Shown here in pieces: positions 1 through 10,988 of a stretch of 64,000 nt of DNA; the stretch's first letter is position 1, and the number at the start of each line of letters is the position of its first letter. The position numbers and the translations under genes are program-made. Origin of the DNA: Zavarzinia marina (lineage in GTDB: Bacteria > Pseudomonadota > Alphaproteobacteria > Zavarziniales > Zavarziniaceae); the NCBI RefSeq assembly GCF_021568905.1, contig NZ_JAKGSB010000001.1, forward strand, positions 868,001-932,000, given 5' to 3'. The notes beneath the pieces are model-generated. The model saw nothing but the letters and a program-made list of their open reading frames with translations, searched no databases and was not told the DNA's origin.

Positions 1-2499
1 ACCGCCCTCGGTACCTTGCAGCGGGTGCTGAACGCGGTGAACTGGTCCTCCATCAGCAAGGGCAAGCCGGACACTTGGCTGTATTTCTACGAGGAATTCC
101 TCGACGTCTACGACAGCAAGCTGCGCAAGCTGACCGGCTCCTACTACACGCCGCCGGAAGTGGTGCGCGCCATGGTGCGGTTGGTGGACGAAGCCCTGCG
201 CGGCCCCCTGTTCGTGCGCACGGCGGGCCTCGCCGCCAGCGACGTCACCGTCGCCGACCCGGCGGTCGGCACCGGCACCTTCCTGCTGGGCGTCCTGCGC
301 AAGATCGCGGAAACGGTGACGGCGGATCAGGGCGCCGGGGCCGTCCATGGCGCGATCGACGCGGCGGCGCGGCGCCTGTTCGGATTCGAGAAGCAGTTCG
401 GTCCCTTCGCCGTGGCGCAATTGCGCCTGCTGGCCGAACTGCGCGACCTGACGGGCGTCGAGGCAAGGGGCGGCAACGCCCCCGCCGTTCCCAATCTCAA
501 TCTCTTCATCACCGACACGCTGGGCAATCCCTATGTCGAGGAAGAGCAATTGCCGCAATTCGTCGAGGCGATCGCGCGCTCGCGGCGCGAGGCGAACCGA
601 GTGAAGAAGGAACAGCCCATCACCGTCGTCATCGGCAACCCGCCCTACAAGGAAAAGGCGGAAGGACGCGGCGGCTGGATCGAGCAAGGCTCGGACGGGC
701 GCCCTGCCCCGCTGGACCGTTGGCGGCCACCACCCGATTGGGGCGTCGGCGCCCATGGCAAGCACCTGAAGAACCTCTATGTCTATTTCTGGCGTTGGGC
801 GACGCTGAAAGTCTTCGGTGCCGGCCTGCACGACGCTACCGCCCTGCCCGAGACGGACGAGGAAGGCCTGATCTGCTTCATCACCGTGGCGGGCTTCCTG
901 AACGGCCCCGGCTTCCAGAAGATGCGCGCCGACCTGCGCCGGACCTGCACCGCGATCTGGGTCATCGACTGCTCCCCCGAAGGCCATCAGCCTCCCGTTC
1001 AAAGCCGCATTTTCCAGGGCGTTCAGCACCCGGTCTGTATCGTGCTGGCGGCAAGGCGCCATGGCACGGCAGCCGAGACGCCGGCGACGGTCTGGTTCCA
1101 CGCCCTCTCCAAGGGCCGACGAGAGGAAAAATTCGCGGCCCTCGAAACGCTCTCCCTGACGGACAATTGCTGGGAAGAATGTCCACGCGATGATCGTGCG
1201 CCCTTTCTGCCGAGAGCACGGGGGCTATGGGGAAATTTCGCGCCGCTGACCGCACTATTTGACTTCGCGGGACCGGGTGTGATGCCAGGTCGAACTTGGG
1301 TCGTCGCTCCTGATCGACAAAGCCTTCAACGTCGATGGGCAGCGCTACAACAGGAAACCGATGAACAGCGAAAGGAAAACCTGTTCCATCCACAGCTCAG
1401 ACAGGGAAAAGTCGCGAGTAGGCATATTGGCAAAATAGTCCACCAAAATCTCGGCTCTATCCCAACTCGTCCCGTAAGTATCAAGGACGATACGGGATCA
1501 TGCCCGACACCGTTACGTTATGCCTTTCGGTCATTCGACCGTCAGTGGCTGATCGGTGATCCACGTTTGCTGAATGACCCGCGCCCGCGCCTTTGGTCTG
1601 CATGGTCTGAAGGGCAGGTGTTTTTGACAGCTCTGGACGCGCACTCCCCAACATCTGGCCCGCCAGTTACATTAGCAGGCCTCGTCCCGGACCAGCACCA
1701 CTACAAGGGGTCCTTCGGTGGCCGTGTTTTTCCCCTCTGGGCGGACGCCGCCGCGACCCGGCCCAACCTGCAGTCGGGTTTTCTCACGCTGCTGGCGGAG
1801 ATTCATGGGCACGCGGTTTCGGCCGAAGATGCGCTGGCCTACATCGCGGCTGTGATGGCGCATCCGGCCTTCACCGCGCGTTTCGCCGAGGATCTGGTGC
1901 GGCCGGGGCTGCGCCTGCCGGTGACCGCCGATGCCGCGCTGTTTGCCGAGGCGGTCTCGATCGGCCGAGAGGTGATCTGGCTGCACTGCCATGGCGAACG
2001 TTTCTCTGATGCCGACGCAGGGCGGCCACGGGGCGCGCCGCGCCTGCCGGCGGAGCAGGCGCCGCGCATTCCGGCTGATGGCGCCATTCCGGGGGCCCCG
2101 GCGCCGCTGCCCGACACCATGACCTATGACGCCGGCCGGCGCCGCTTGCACGTCGGACAGGGCTTCGTCGACAATGTGACGCCCGCGATGTGGGCCTATG
2201 AGATTTCGGGCAAGCCGGTGGTGTGGCAATGGTTCGGCTATCGTCGGCTGGACCGCTCGAAACCGATCATCGGGGACCGGCGCCCGCCGTCGAAGCTCGA
2301 CCAGATCCAGCCCGACGGCTGGCTTCACGAATACACCAGCGATCTTCTCGACCTGCTCCACATCCTTGGCCGGCTGGTGGCGCTGGAGCCGACGCAGGCC
2401 GGGCTTCTGGCACGGATCTGCGACACCCCCCTCGTCGCCCTCGACCGCCTGCGGGACGCCGGCCTCGACATCCCGAACGAGGCGGCGGAAGAGGATTGA
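1..2499 (+). CDS. Type ISP-like restriction-modification enzyme, C-terminal part (cut by window edge)
   Basis: The reading frame is open to the first base, so this is the C-terminal ~832 residues of a longer protein. The visible part begins with a region containing YYTPPEVV, then an N6-adenine methyltransferase domain with the SAM motif DPAVGTGTFL near residue 86 and the catalytic NPPY near residue 213. The remaining ~430 residues resemble the C-terminal specificity domain of Type ISP enzymes (LlaBIII-like), which place nuclease, helicase, methylase and DNA recognition on one chain of ~1500-1600 residues; the nuclease and helicase would lie upstream. Bases ~1200-1680, inside the specificity part, are less GC-rich than the flanks, which suggests exchange of the recognition domain. 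Methylase role is sure; the ISP class is inferred. Confidence 0.85.
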   Translation, partial: TALGTLQRVLNAVNWSSISKGKPDTWLYFYEEFLDVYDSKLRKLTGSYYTPPEVVRAMVRLVDEALRGPLFVRTAGLAASDVTVADPAVGTGTFLLGVLRKIAETVTADQGAGAVHGAIDAAARRLFGFEKQFGPFAVAQLRLLAELRDLTGVEARGGNAPAVPNLNLFITDTLGNPYVEEEQLPQFVEAIARSRREANRVKKEQPITVVIGNPPYKEKAEGRGGWIEQGSDGRPAPLDRWRPPPDWGVGAHGKHLKNLYVYFWRWATLKVFGAGLHDATALPETDEEGLICFITVAGFLNGPGFQKMRADLRRTCTAIWVIDCSPEGHQPPVQSRIFQGVQHPVCIVLAARRHGTAAETPATVWFHALSKGRREEKFAALETLSLTDNCWEECPRDDRAPFLPRARGLWGNFAPLTALFDFAGPGVMPGRTWVVAPDRQSLQRRWAALQQETDEQRKENLFHPQLRQGKVASRHIGKIVHQNLGSIPTRPVSIKDDTGSCPTPLRYAFRSFDRQWLIGDPRLLNDPRPRLWSAWSEGQVFLTALDAHSPTSGPPVTLAGLVPDQHHYKGSFGGRVFPLWADAAATRPNLQSGFLTLLAEIHGHAVSAEDALAYIAAVMAHPAFTARFAEDLVRPGLRLPVTADAALFAEAVSIGREVIWLHCHGERFSDADAGRPRGAPRLPAEQAPRIPADGAIPGAPAPLPDTMTYDAGRRRLHVGQGFVDNVTPAMWAYEISGKPVVWQWFGYRRLDRSKPIIGDRRPPSKLDQIQPDGWLHEYTSDLLDLLHILGRLVALEPTQAGLLARICDTPLVALDRLRDAGLDIPNEAAEED

Positions 2500-2565
2500 G
2501 GTCCCTCTCGTCTTCAAGCGCCGGCTTTGCGAGACTATGGTCGAAGCAAAATCGAGAATCGCCGG

Positions 2566-2841
2566 ATGAAACAGATCGACCTCTTCGCGCCCGAGACGCC
2601 GCCTCATGCGGACGAGCCTGCCGCAAAAACCGTCTTCACCGCCGACCCCGAAAAAGTGCGCGGCAAGCTGCACGATGTGCTCGACCGGCTGCACACGGCC
2701 GAAACCCTGCCTTTCGACGAGACGGAATTGCGCTATCAGCGCACCGTCTTCCCGCAGATGAGCCGCTGGCTGCCCGAAGCCGAGGCCGCCGATCTCTGCG
2801 CGCGCTTCGAGACCGAAATCAGGCGGCTCGCCGCCGCCTGA
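2566..2841 (+). CDS. Conserved small hypothetical protein (91 aa)
   Basis: The start chosen is ATG 2566 ([10 protein letters not shown]); an upstream in-frame start at 2527 would add 13 residues of poor coding character. The protein is acidic and hydrophilic with no membrane segment. A helical middle ([13 protein letters not shown]) is followed by [18 protein letters not shown], a block I associate with a small uncharacterised alphaproteobacterial family. It lies 66 bases after the restriction enzyme and converges on rpoD, with only 18 bases between the two 3' ends. Function unknown; it could be cotranscribed with the restriction gene. Confidence 0.6.
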   Translation: MKQIDLFAPETPPHADEPAAKTVFTADPEKVRGKLHDVLDRLHTAETLPFDETELRYQRTVFPQMSRWLPEAEAADLCARFETEIRRLAAA

Positions 2842-2859
2842 CCTTCGGGACCGCCCCGA

Positions 2860-4827
<1,968 letters not shown>

Positions 4828-4894
4828 GCTCAGCCCCTTGGACCGGACCGCCGATCGGCGGTCGTACCCGTCACGTCATGCCGAAAACCCGCCA

Positions 4895-6769
4895 TCAGTC
4901 CCGGTTCCTCGAACCTTGGGACTCGATGCGGGTCAATTCTTCCCTGATCGCCTGGATCCGCCGGACGTTGGATTCCGTCGGCGCTGCGTCATATGTCGCC
5001 TGCGCTTCGCTCAACTCCGCCCGAAGGATCCGTCTGAAGTGGAGTGCCAAGGCATGCCGCCATTCCTCTTCGACCAGGTCGATGGTCAAATCGTCCCGGA
5101 TGCCTGCATGCATCGCGAGGAACGGATCATTTTCGAGGCGGGCAATCGTCTCGGCCAAACCAACATCCGCTAAGTGGCCCTTGACCCTGTCGCTGTCAAG
5201 GTCCGGCGCGTCAAAAGGAATGCTTAAGAGTTCGGATCGCAGCCTGTCAAGGGCCGGCACCTCGAATCCGACGCGGATCAAGTCTTCCTCCACCTGAGGC
5301 AGCAGTGCCGGGTAGCGAATCAAAAGCAGGAGGAGCAGCGCCTCGTTCGAATCGCCGCCGATGTTCTCGCCCCGCGCCAATCGGCTGGCCCGAAGCGACG
5401 GCGACGCGCCGAGCGGCACCGGCGGTCCGCCGAATCGCCCGCCGCCCCGTCCCATGCCGCCCCCATAGCCGTAGCCGGGCTGGCGTTGCGGGCGCTGGGG
5501 CCGCTGCCGGGCGAGCAACGCGCGCACCCGGCCGCGCAATTCCTCCCGGTAATGGATCTGGAGACGGGTGTCGGCGATTTCGAACACGCGGCGTCCGATC
5601 CGCTGTTCGAAGGCGGCGCGGCGCTCGGGCGTGGTCAGGTCCGCCGTCGCCAGTTCCGCCGCCCAGAGGTAGTCGACCAGGGGCACCGCCTTGTCGATCG
5701 CGATGCGCATGGCGGCGACGCCGTCGCGCCGGATCAATTCATCCGGGTCGAGATTGTCGGGCAGGGTCAGGAAGCGTAGCGAATGGCCCGGTTTCAGCAG
5801 GGGCAGCGCCCGGTCGAGGGCACGATGGGCGGCGCGCTGGCCCGCCTTGTCGCCGTCGAAACAGAGCACCGGCTCGGGCGCGAGGCGCCACAGCGCCGCC
5901 AGCTGGTTCTCGGTCAGCGCGGTGCCCAGGGGCGCCACGGCCTCCGCGATACCGGCCTGATCGAGGGCGATCACATCCATATAGCCTTCGCAGACGAGGA
6001 CGCGGCCGCACTTCAAGGCGGCCTCCCGCGCCAGGTTCAGGTTGAACAGCGTATCGCCCTTGTGGAAGAGCGGCGTCTCCGGCGAGTTCAGATATTTGGG
6101 CTCGCCGTCGCCGAGGGTGCGGGCGCCGAAGGCGATGACGCGGCCGCGCGCGTCGCGGATCGGGAAGGTCACGCGGTCGCGGAAATAGTCATAGGGCGGA
6201 CGGCCGTCGTCGGGCTGGCGCAGCAACCCGGCCTCGACCAGAAGGGCGGGCGCGAAGCCGCGCGCGATCATGGCGTCCTTCAAAGCGGTGCTCCCGGGCG
6301 GCGCGAAGCCCAGGCGAAAGCGGGCCACGGTCGCCGGCGTCAGGCCGCGCTTGGCGAAATAGTCCCGTCCCGCCTGCCCGGCCCCGGTCTTCAGTTGCGC
6401 CTCGTACCAGGCGCAGGCCGCCTCCAGGACCTCGTGCAGGGTCTGGCGCCGTTCCGCCTGCTGCTTCGCTTCCGGGTTCTGTTCCGGCAGGGTGACCCCG
6501 GCCTCCGCCGCCAGCCGTTCCAGCGCCTCGCGGAAACCGAGGTTCTCGGTCTTCTGGACGAAGGTGAAGACGTCGCCCTTCTCGCCGCAGCCGAAGCAGT
6601 AATAGGTGCCCTTGTCGTCCATGACATGGAACGATGGCGTCTTCTCGCCATGGAACGGGCACAGCGCCATGAAGTCGTTGCGGCCCTTGCGCACGAGCTT
6701 GGTGCGCCGGCCGACCACGGTCGACAGCGACAGGCGCGCCTTGATCTCACTCGTGACGTCGTCGGACAT
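4895..6769 (-). CDS. dnaG: DNA primase DnaG
   Basis: DnaG makes RNA primers at the replication fork. The start is ATG 6769 (MSDDVTSEI), with AAGG a few bases upstream; the open frame continues upstream to 7003 but that part looks non-coding and overlaps the divergent gene. Visible domains: CHC2 zinc finger (CPFHGEKTPSF then CFGCG, residues ~36-62), the catalytic core with the TOPRIM motif VCEGYMD near 257 and DGDKAG near 301, and a C-terminal helicase-binding region after a Gly/Pro/Arg-rich linker. Length is 624 residues, normal for the family. It is followed by rpoD on the same strand. Confidence 0.97.
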   Translation of the reverse strand: MSDDVTSEIKARLSLSTVVGRRTKLVRKGRNDFMALCPFHGEKTPSFHVMDDKGTYYCFGCGEKGDVFTFVQKTENLGFREALERLAAEAGVTLPEQNPEAKQQAERRQTLHEVLEAACAWYEAQLKTGAGQAGRDYFAKRGLTPATVARFRLGFAPPGSTALKDAMIARGFAPALLVEAGLLRQPDDGRPPYDYFRDRVTFPIRDARGRVIAFGARTLGDGEPKYLNSPETPLFHKGDTLFNLNLAREAALKCGRVLVCEGYMDVIALDQAGIAEAVAPLGTALTENQLAALWRLAPEPVLCFDGDKAGQRAAHRALDRALPLLKPGHSLRFLTLPDNLDPDELIRRDGVAAMRIAIDKAVPLVDYLWAAELATADLTTPERRAAFEQRIGRRVFEIADTRLQIHYREELRGRVRALLARQRPQRPQRQPGYGYGGGMGRGGGRFGGPPVPLGASPSLRASRLARGENIGGDSNEALLLLLLIRYPALLPQVEEDLIRVGFEVPALDRLRSELLSIPFDAPDLDSDRVKGHLADVGLAETIARLENDPFLAMHAGIRDDLTIDLVEEEWRHALALHFRRILRAELSEAQATYDAAPTESNVRRIQAIREELTRIESQGSRNRD

Positions 6770-6944
6770 GGAACCTTCCCGCTGGCGCGTCAAACTAGGT
6801 GCAGCCCGGCACGACCGCAAGGCGGCCGGCGCGGGACTCGGGCCATGCAACCAGATCGGCGCGCGGCAATTATCACTGGAAAGCACCGTCGCCGACGCTG
6901 AAAATATGCCGGACGGCCCCGACGCCACAGGATCGAGGAACATA
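6770..6944. promoter_or_regulatory. Divergent intergenic region dnaG / SGNH hydrolase
   Basis: These 175 bases separate two divergently transcribed genes, so they must carry the promoters of dnaG-rpoD (minus) and of the SGNH hydrolase (plus). GAGGAA at 6935-6940 is a good ribosome binding site for the GTG start at 6945. I could not assign -35/-10 boxes with confidence. Confidence 0.4.
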
Positions 6945-7751
6945 GTGACCGATTTCACCGAGACGCCGCCCGTCCTCAGCCGCCGCCTGATCCTCGCCGG
7001 CATCCTCGCCGGCCTCGCCGCCAGCCTCGCGATGCCGGCCTTGGCGACGGCGGCACCCTATGCCCAGGAGCGCATGGAACCCTGGTGGCAGGAGCGCCAC
7101 CAAAAGAAGTTGCAGGAGATCCGCCAGGGCAAGGTCGACCTGATCTTCATCGGCGATTCGATCACCCATGACTACGAATTGCCGAGCACGGCGCCGCAGT
7201 ATGATTTCCTGGGGCTGTGGAACCGCTTCTACGGCGGCCGGCGGGCGGTCAATCTGGGCTTCAATGGCGACAATACGGCGAATGTCCTGTGGCGCCTGCA
7301 GAACGGCGAGATCGCGGGCATTTCCCCCAAGGTCGCGGTCGTCCTGATCGGCACCAACGACACGATCCAGGGCCGCGGCGCCGAGGAGACCAAGGCTGGC
7401 ATCGACGCCGTCGTCGCCCATCTGAAGACGCGCCTGCCGCGCACCCGGATCCTGTTGCTCGGCATCCTGCCCAGTGCCGTCAGCCCGACCAAGACCGCCG
7501 TCGATCAGGCGGTCAATACCGCGCTCGCCAATGCCTATGCCAAGGACGGGCGGGTGATCTTCATGGATGTCGGCTATCGCTTCCTGAAGGACGGCACGAC
7601 CGACGTCGGCCTCTACATGGATCCGCGCAACGACCCGCCGCAGCCGGCCCTGCACCCCGATGCCGCCGCCCAGGCGCGGATGGCCGAGGCGATCGAGCCG
7701 ACCCTGTCGAAACTGCTGGGCGACCGGAGCCGGATCGCCCAGAATCCCTAG
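6945..7751 (+). CDS. Exported SGNH/GDSL-family hydrolase
   Basis: A 268-residue esterase-type protein of the platelet-activating-factor acetylhydrolase-like SGNH branch. GTG 6945 is preferred because GAGGAA precedes it; ATG 6906 in the same frame is the alternative. The N-terminus has SRR followed by a hydrophobic stretch ending ALATAA (residues 12-37), a Sec or possibly Tat signal, so the enzyme should act in the periplasm. Catalytic blocks are visible: FIGDSITHD (nucleophile Ser72), the Gly block LGFNGDNT, the Asn block LIGTNDT, and the terminal Asp-His block within PALHPDAAAQ. It converges on the polysaccharide acetylation genes and overlaps the last one by 4 bases, so it may act on the same acetylated polymer; that link is inference. 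Confidence 0.85.
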   Translation: MTDFTETPPVLSRRLILAGILAGLAASLAMPALATAAPYAQERMEPWWQERHQKKLQEIRQGKVDLIFIGDSITHDYELPSTAPQYDFLGLWNRFYGGRRAVNLGFNGDNTANVLWRLQNGEIAGISPKVAVVLIGTNDTIQGRGAEETKAGIDAVVAHLKTRLPRTRILLLGILPSAVSPTKTAVDQAVNTALANAYAKDGRVIFMDVGYRFLKDGTTDVGLYMDPRNDPPQPALHPDAAAQARMAEAIEPTLSKLLGDRSRIAQNP

Positions 7752-8854
7752 AGTCTGCCGGCAGAGAGGTCGGCCGCCCAGGCTTCTTCATCCGGGGTGA
7801 TGGCGCTGTCCAGCACCCGTTCGGGAATTTCCCAGACGATCACTTGGGGCGGCGTTTCGATGAAGGCGGGATTGTCGAAATAGGGCATGGCGGCGCCGGC
7901 GAAGGCACCGCCGTCGCGCGCCATGTCGGCGATGGGGGCGGAAAGCGCCGCCGCCAGGAAGCCGATGAAATTGCCGTTCCGCGAATAGGAACTGCCGATC
8001 ACCGCGACCGGCGGCCCGACCATGTCGCCCAGAAGATCGTCGGCCTCGACCACCGGCAGGGTGATCTCGCTCTCCGCCACCATGTCGCCATCGGGACGGA
8101 AGGGCGCGGCGACACCGTCGAGGCCGGCGAGACGGATCAGATCCCCCACCCGCTCTCGCGGCTCCCCCGTTACGACCGGCACCGGCGGGCCCGCCTCGGG
8201 CGCCAGATGGGCGGTGGCGAGATGATCCGCGATCGCCTTGGCGGCGGCCCCCGCCCCCGCCTCGTTCCAATGGGTGTCGGTCTTGTAATAGGGCCGGTCG
8301 ATGGCGGCGATGGCGGGACGCAGGTCGAAACCGTCGACGCCATGCCCGGCGAGCGCCGCGAAGAAACCGTCGATCCGCCCGGCGGAGGCGGCGGAACGGC
8401 GCAGCCCGCAGAGTTCGCCCGTCATCATCCGGCTCTTGTCCGGAGTCACCACGACGGTCAGGTGGATGCCCTGCGCCGCCAGCAGGCGCGAAACCTCCCC
8501 CGCCATGGCCGCGCGCCGCGCGATCGCCGCCGCGCCACCGGGCTGGACGTCGAATTCCTCGCGCAGGAACAGATAGCCGTCGCAGCCGAGACGGACCTGG
8601 GTGCCGAGATCGCCGAGCGCCACCCAGTCGATGGCATGAGCCGTCTCGGCCAGGACATCGCCGCCCAGGAGATCGTCGTTGAGGGTCTTCGCCAACCTGT
8701 CGGTGGCGGTGCCGTCCGCGACCTCGGCCAGGGTGAAGGACGTCAACAGTGCCCGCCCCTGCTCCGAGCCGAGGGTGAGCACGCTCGACACCAGGCCGAA
8801 GATGAGGACGGCGGCAAGGACGACCCCGGCGAGACGATTGCCATCATGTTCCAT
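7748..8854 (-). CDS. AlgJ/AlgX-like (WssI-like) polysaccharide O-acetyltransferase
   Basis: A 368-residue periplasmic acetyltransferase of the AlgX/AlgJ family, which transfers acetyl groups to an exopolysaccharide. An N-terminal hydrophobic anchor (residues ~8-28) is followed by a SGNH-like fold with the DTHWN motif near residue 192 (Asp-x-His pair) and GSSYSRNG near 287 (nucleophile Ser), and VWEIPERV near the end, all typical of this family. It is the last gene of the minus-strand locus and starts 15 bases after the MBOAT gene, as wssI follows wssH or algJ follows algI. Its stop codon overlaps that of the convergent hydrolase by 4 bases. Confidence 0.87.
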   Translation of the reverse strand: MEHDGNRLAGVVLAAVLIFGLVSSVLTLGSEQGRALLTSFTLAEVADGTATDRLAKTLNDDLLGGDVLAETAHAIDWVALGDLGTQVRLGCDGYLFLREEFDVQPGGAAAIARRAAMAGEVSRLLAAQGIHLTVVVTPDKSRMMTGELCGLRRSAASAGRIDGFFAALAGHGVDGFDLRPAIAAIDRPYYKTDTHWNEAGAGAAAKAIADHLATAHLAPEAGPPVPVVTGEPRERVGDLIRLAGLDGVAAPFRPDGDMVAESEITLPVVEADDLLGDMVGPPVAVIGSSYSRNGNFIGFLAAALSAPIADMARDGGAFAGAAMPYFDNPAFIETPPQVIVWEIPERVLDSAITPDEEAWAADLSAGRL

Positions 8855-8869
8855 CCCGTGCCTCCCCGC

Positions 8870-10270
8870 CTAGAACTGGAAATAGAGGAAAGGCACGGTT
8901 TCCCGCCCTTCCAGCACGGCCAGCGCATAGAGGAAGGCGAGCACCGGCCAGACGCCCTGCCACCACGCCGGCACCATCGCGAGCAATGCCCGCCCACGCG
9001 CCGCCAGCACCGGCCAGACGACAACGAGAGAGCCCGCCGCCAGCCAGAAGATCACGGTCGGATGCAGGGCGGCCGCGACCTCGTCGCCCAGGGCAATGCC
9101 GTTCAGGCCGAACTGGCCCGCCAGCATGGTCTGGGCCATGCCCCAGCTCGTCGCCCGGAACAGGGTCCAGGCGATCATGACGGTGAAGAGGGTCGCCGGC
9201 CAGGCCAGCACCAGGGGCAGCGTCACCCCCATGCGCCGCACCGCCCGTTCGATCGCCAGGGCGAAACCATGGATCAGGCCCCAGGCCATGAAGGTCCAGG
9301 CGGCACCATGCCAGAGGCCGCCGATCGCCATGGTCAGGATCAGGTTCACATAGGTGCGGATCGTGCCGCCGCGATTGCCGCCCAGCGCGATATAGAGATA
9401 GTCGCGCAGCCAACTGGACAGGGAGATATGCCAGCGGCGCCAGAATTCCTGGATCGAGGTCGAGAGATAGGGATCCTCGAAATTCTCCGGAAAATGGAAG
9501 CCGAGAATGAGGCCGAGGCCGATCGCCATGGCGCTGTAGCCGGCGAAATCGAAATAGAGTTGGAGCGTATAGGCGAGCGAGCCGATCCAGGCATCCGCGA
9601 GGCTGGGCGCCGAAAGGCCGAAGACGTGATCGACCGTCGGCGCCAGACTGTCGGCGATCAGCACCTTCATGCAGAAGCCGATCATGAAGCGCCGCCCGCC
9701 CCGGCAGAAATTGTCGAAGCGCAATTCGCGCGACGCCAGTTCCTTGTCGACCCAGGAATAGCGGATGACCGGCCCCGCGACCAATTGGGTGAAGAAGGAG
9801 ATATAGACGGCATAGGCGAGGAAACTCTTCTCCGCCCGCACCACGCCGCGCCTGATGTCGTAGTGATAGGAGATCGACTGCAGGATGTAGAAGGAAACGC
9901 CGATCGGCAGGATCACGTCGTCCCAGACGAAACCGCCGATATGGAACAGGGCGAGACCCTGGTTCGCGGTATCGACCAGCAGATTGGCGTATTTGAACCA
10001 GCCGAGGCAGAGCAGCATCGCCGCCGCGCCGAAGGCCAGCAGGCGTTGCTTTCCCCTGTCGTCCCGTGCCGCCTCGATCGCGAGGCCGATGAAATAGCCG
10101 GTGACGATGACGCCGAGCAGCAGGAACAGGAAGATCGGCTTCCACCAGCCGTAGAACACCCAGCTCGCCAGCAGCAGCACGAGGTTCCGGCCCCGGCGCG
10201 GCACCACGAAATAGGCGAGGAAGAACAGCGGCAGGAAGAGGGTCAGGAACTCGACCGAGGCGAAGACCAT
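8870..10270 (-). CDS. AlgI/WssH-like MBOAT O-acyltransferase
   Basis: A 466-residue polytopic inner-membrane protein of the MBOAT family (AlgI, DltB, WssH). It carries acetyl groups across the membrane for O-acetylation of a secreted polymer. Many hydrophobic segments are visible from residue ~7 onward, and the conserved WHG motif with its invariant His sits near residue 320 (GGLWHGAAWTFMAWG). Length matches AlgI (~470-520). It is flanked by the AlgF-like gene upstream and the AlgJ-like gene downstream, so the membrane and periplasmic parts of the acetylation complex are encoded together. Confidence 0.93.
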   Translation of the reverse strand: MVFASVEFLTLFLPLFFLAYFVVPRRGRNLVLLLASWVFYGWWKPIFLFLLLGVIVTGYFIGLAIEAARDDRGKQRLLAFGAAAMLLCLGWFKYANLLVDTANQGLALFHIGGFVWDDVILPIGVSFYILQSISYHYDIRRGVVRAEKSFLAYAVYISFFTQLVAGPVIRYSWVDKELASRELRFDNFCRGGRRFMIGFCMKVLIADSLAPTVDHVFGLSAPSLADAWIGSLAYTLQLYFDFAGYSAMAIGLGLILGFHFPENFEDPYLSTSIQEFWRRWHISLSSWLRDYLYIALGGNRGGTIRTYVNLILTMAIGGLWHGAAWTFMAWGLIHGFALAIERAVRRMGVTLPLVLAWPATLFTVMIAWTLFRATSWGMAQTMLAGQFGLNGIALGDEVAAALHPTVIFWLAAGSLVVVWPVLAARGRALLAMVPAWWQGVWPVLAFLYALAVLEGRETVPFLYFQF

Positions 10271-10313
10271 ATTCGTGTTATCCCGGGCGTCGCCCCGTCA
10301 GTCCGATTCGGCG

Positions 10314-10988
10314 TCAGTCGTATTTGGCCCGTTCGTCCCGGCCGCCGATCAGACGGTGACCGCCTGCCCGGTCCGGGATGACGACGATGCTGTAGCGCCC
10401 GCCCGCCGCCAGCGTGCCGAGATCGACGACGCCCTCAACCGGGGTCTCGCCGCAGGCGGCTTCGATCACGGCGGCGACCGGATTGACCTGACGCCGCGCC
10501 ATGGCGCCGGGCGCCACATCCTTGAACACCACGGTCTTCTTGGCGCCGGCCCGCATCACCGCGCCCGCGCAGGCCGGATCGGCGTTCAGGAAGGTGATGT
10601 CGGCCTTCAGCGCGTTGAAGTCCTGTGGCGTATCCCGGATGACCAGGGTCTTTCCGCCGTCGAGCACGGCGATGGTGATGAATTCCTCGGGCGCCGCCTC
10701 GATGGTCACGCTCCCCTTCGCGTCTGCAACCGCGACGTCGGCGCTCTGCTCGCTCTCGGCGGGCACGGCCTGGAAGCGGCCGATGCGCCCCTCGTCGGTG
10801 GCGGGCAACGCCAGGCCGGCACCGCCGGCCGAAACCGCCACGTCGCCGGAGGCCGCGTTCAGGAAGCGCACGTAACCCGAGACGACATCCGGCCCGGTGT
10901 CATAGAGCTGGACCTCGGCGAAGGCCGTGCCGGCGACGAAACCGGCGAGCGCCAGGGCGGCGAGGCCCGCGAGGCCGTCCCTCACCAT
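10314..10988 (-). CDS. AlgF-like (WssG-like) periplasmic acetylation protein
   Basis: A 224-residue exported protein with a clear Sec signal (residues 1-24, ending GTAFA). The mature protein starts with VQLYDTGPD and continues into VRFLNAAS, which match the start of AlgF-family proteins; the rest is predicted beta-rich. AlgF is an adaptor in alginate O-acetylation and WssG is its equivalent for cellulose. The start codon overlaps the end of the upstream SGNH gene by 7 bases, so the two are probably translationally coupled. Position between SGNH and MBOAT genes matches wssG. Confidence 0.8.
   Translation of the reverse strand: MVRDGLAGLAALALAGFVAGTAFAEVQLYDTGPDVVSGYVRFLNAASGDVAVSAGGAGLALPATDEGRIGRFQAVPAESEQSADVAVADAKGSVTIEAAPEEFITIAVLDGGKTLVIRDTPQDFNALKADITFLNADPACAGAVMRAGAKKTVVFKDVAPGAMARRQVNPVAAVIEAACGETPVEGVVDLGTLAAGGRYSIVVIPDRAGGHRLIGGRDERAKYD

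Noticed and set aside
7217..10381. Very long plus-strand open frame (~1050 codons) across the acetylation genes
   Set aside because: It is antisense to well-recognised AlgI/AlgJ-like genes, has low-complexity Arg/Gly/Asp-rich content and no known domain; stop codons are rare opposite GC-rich genes.
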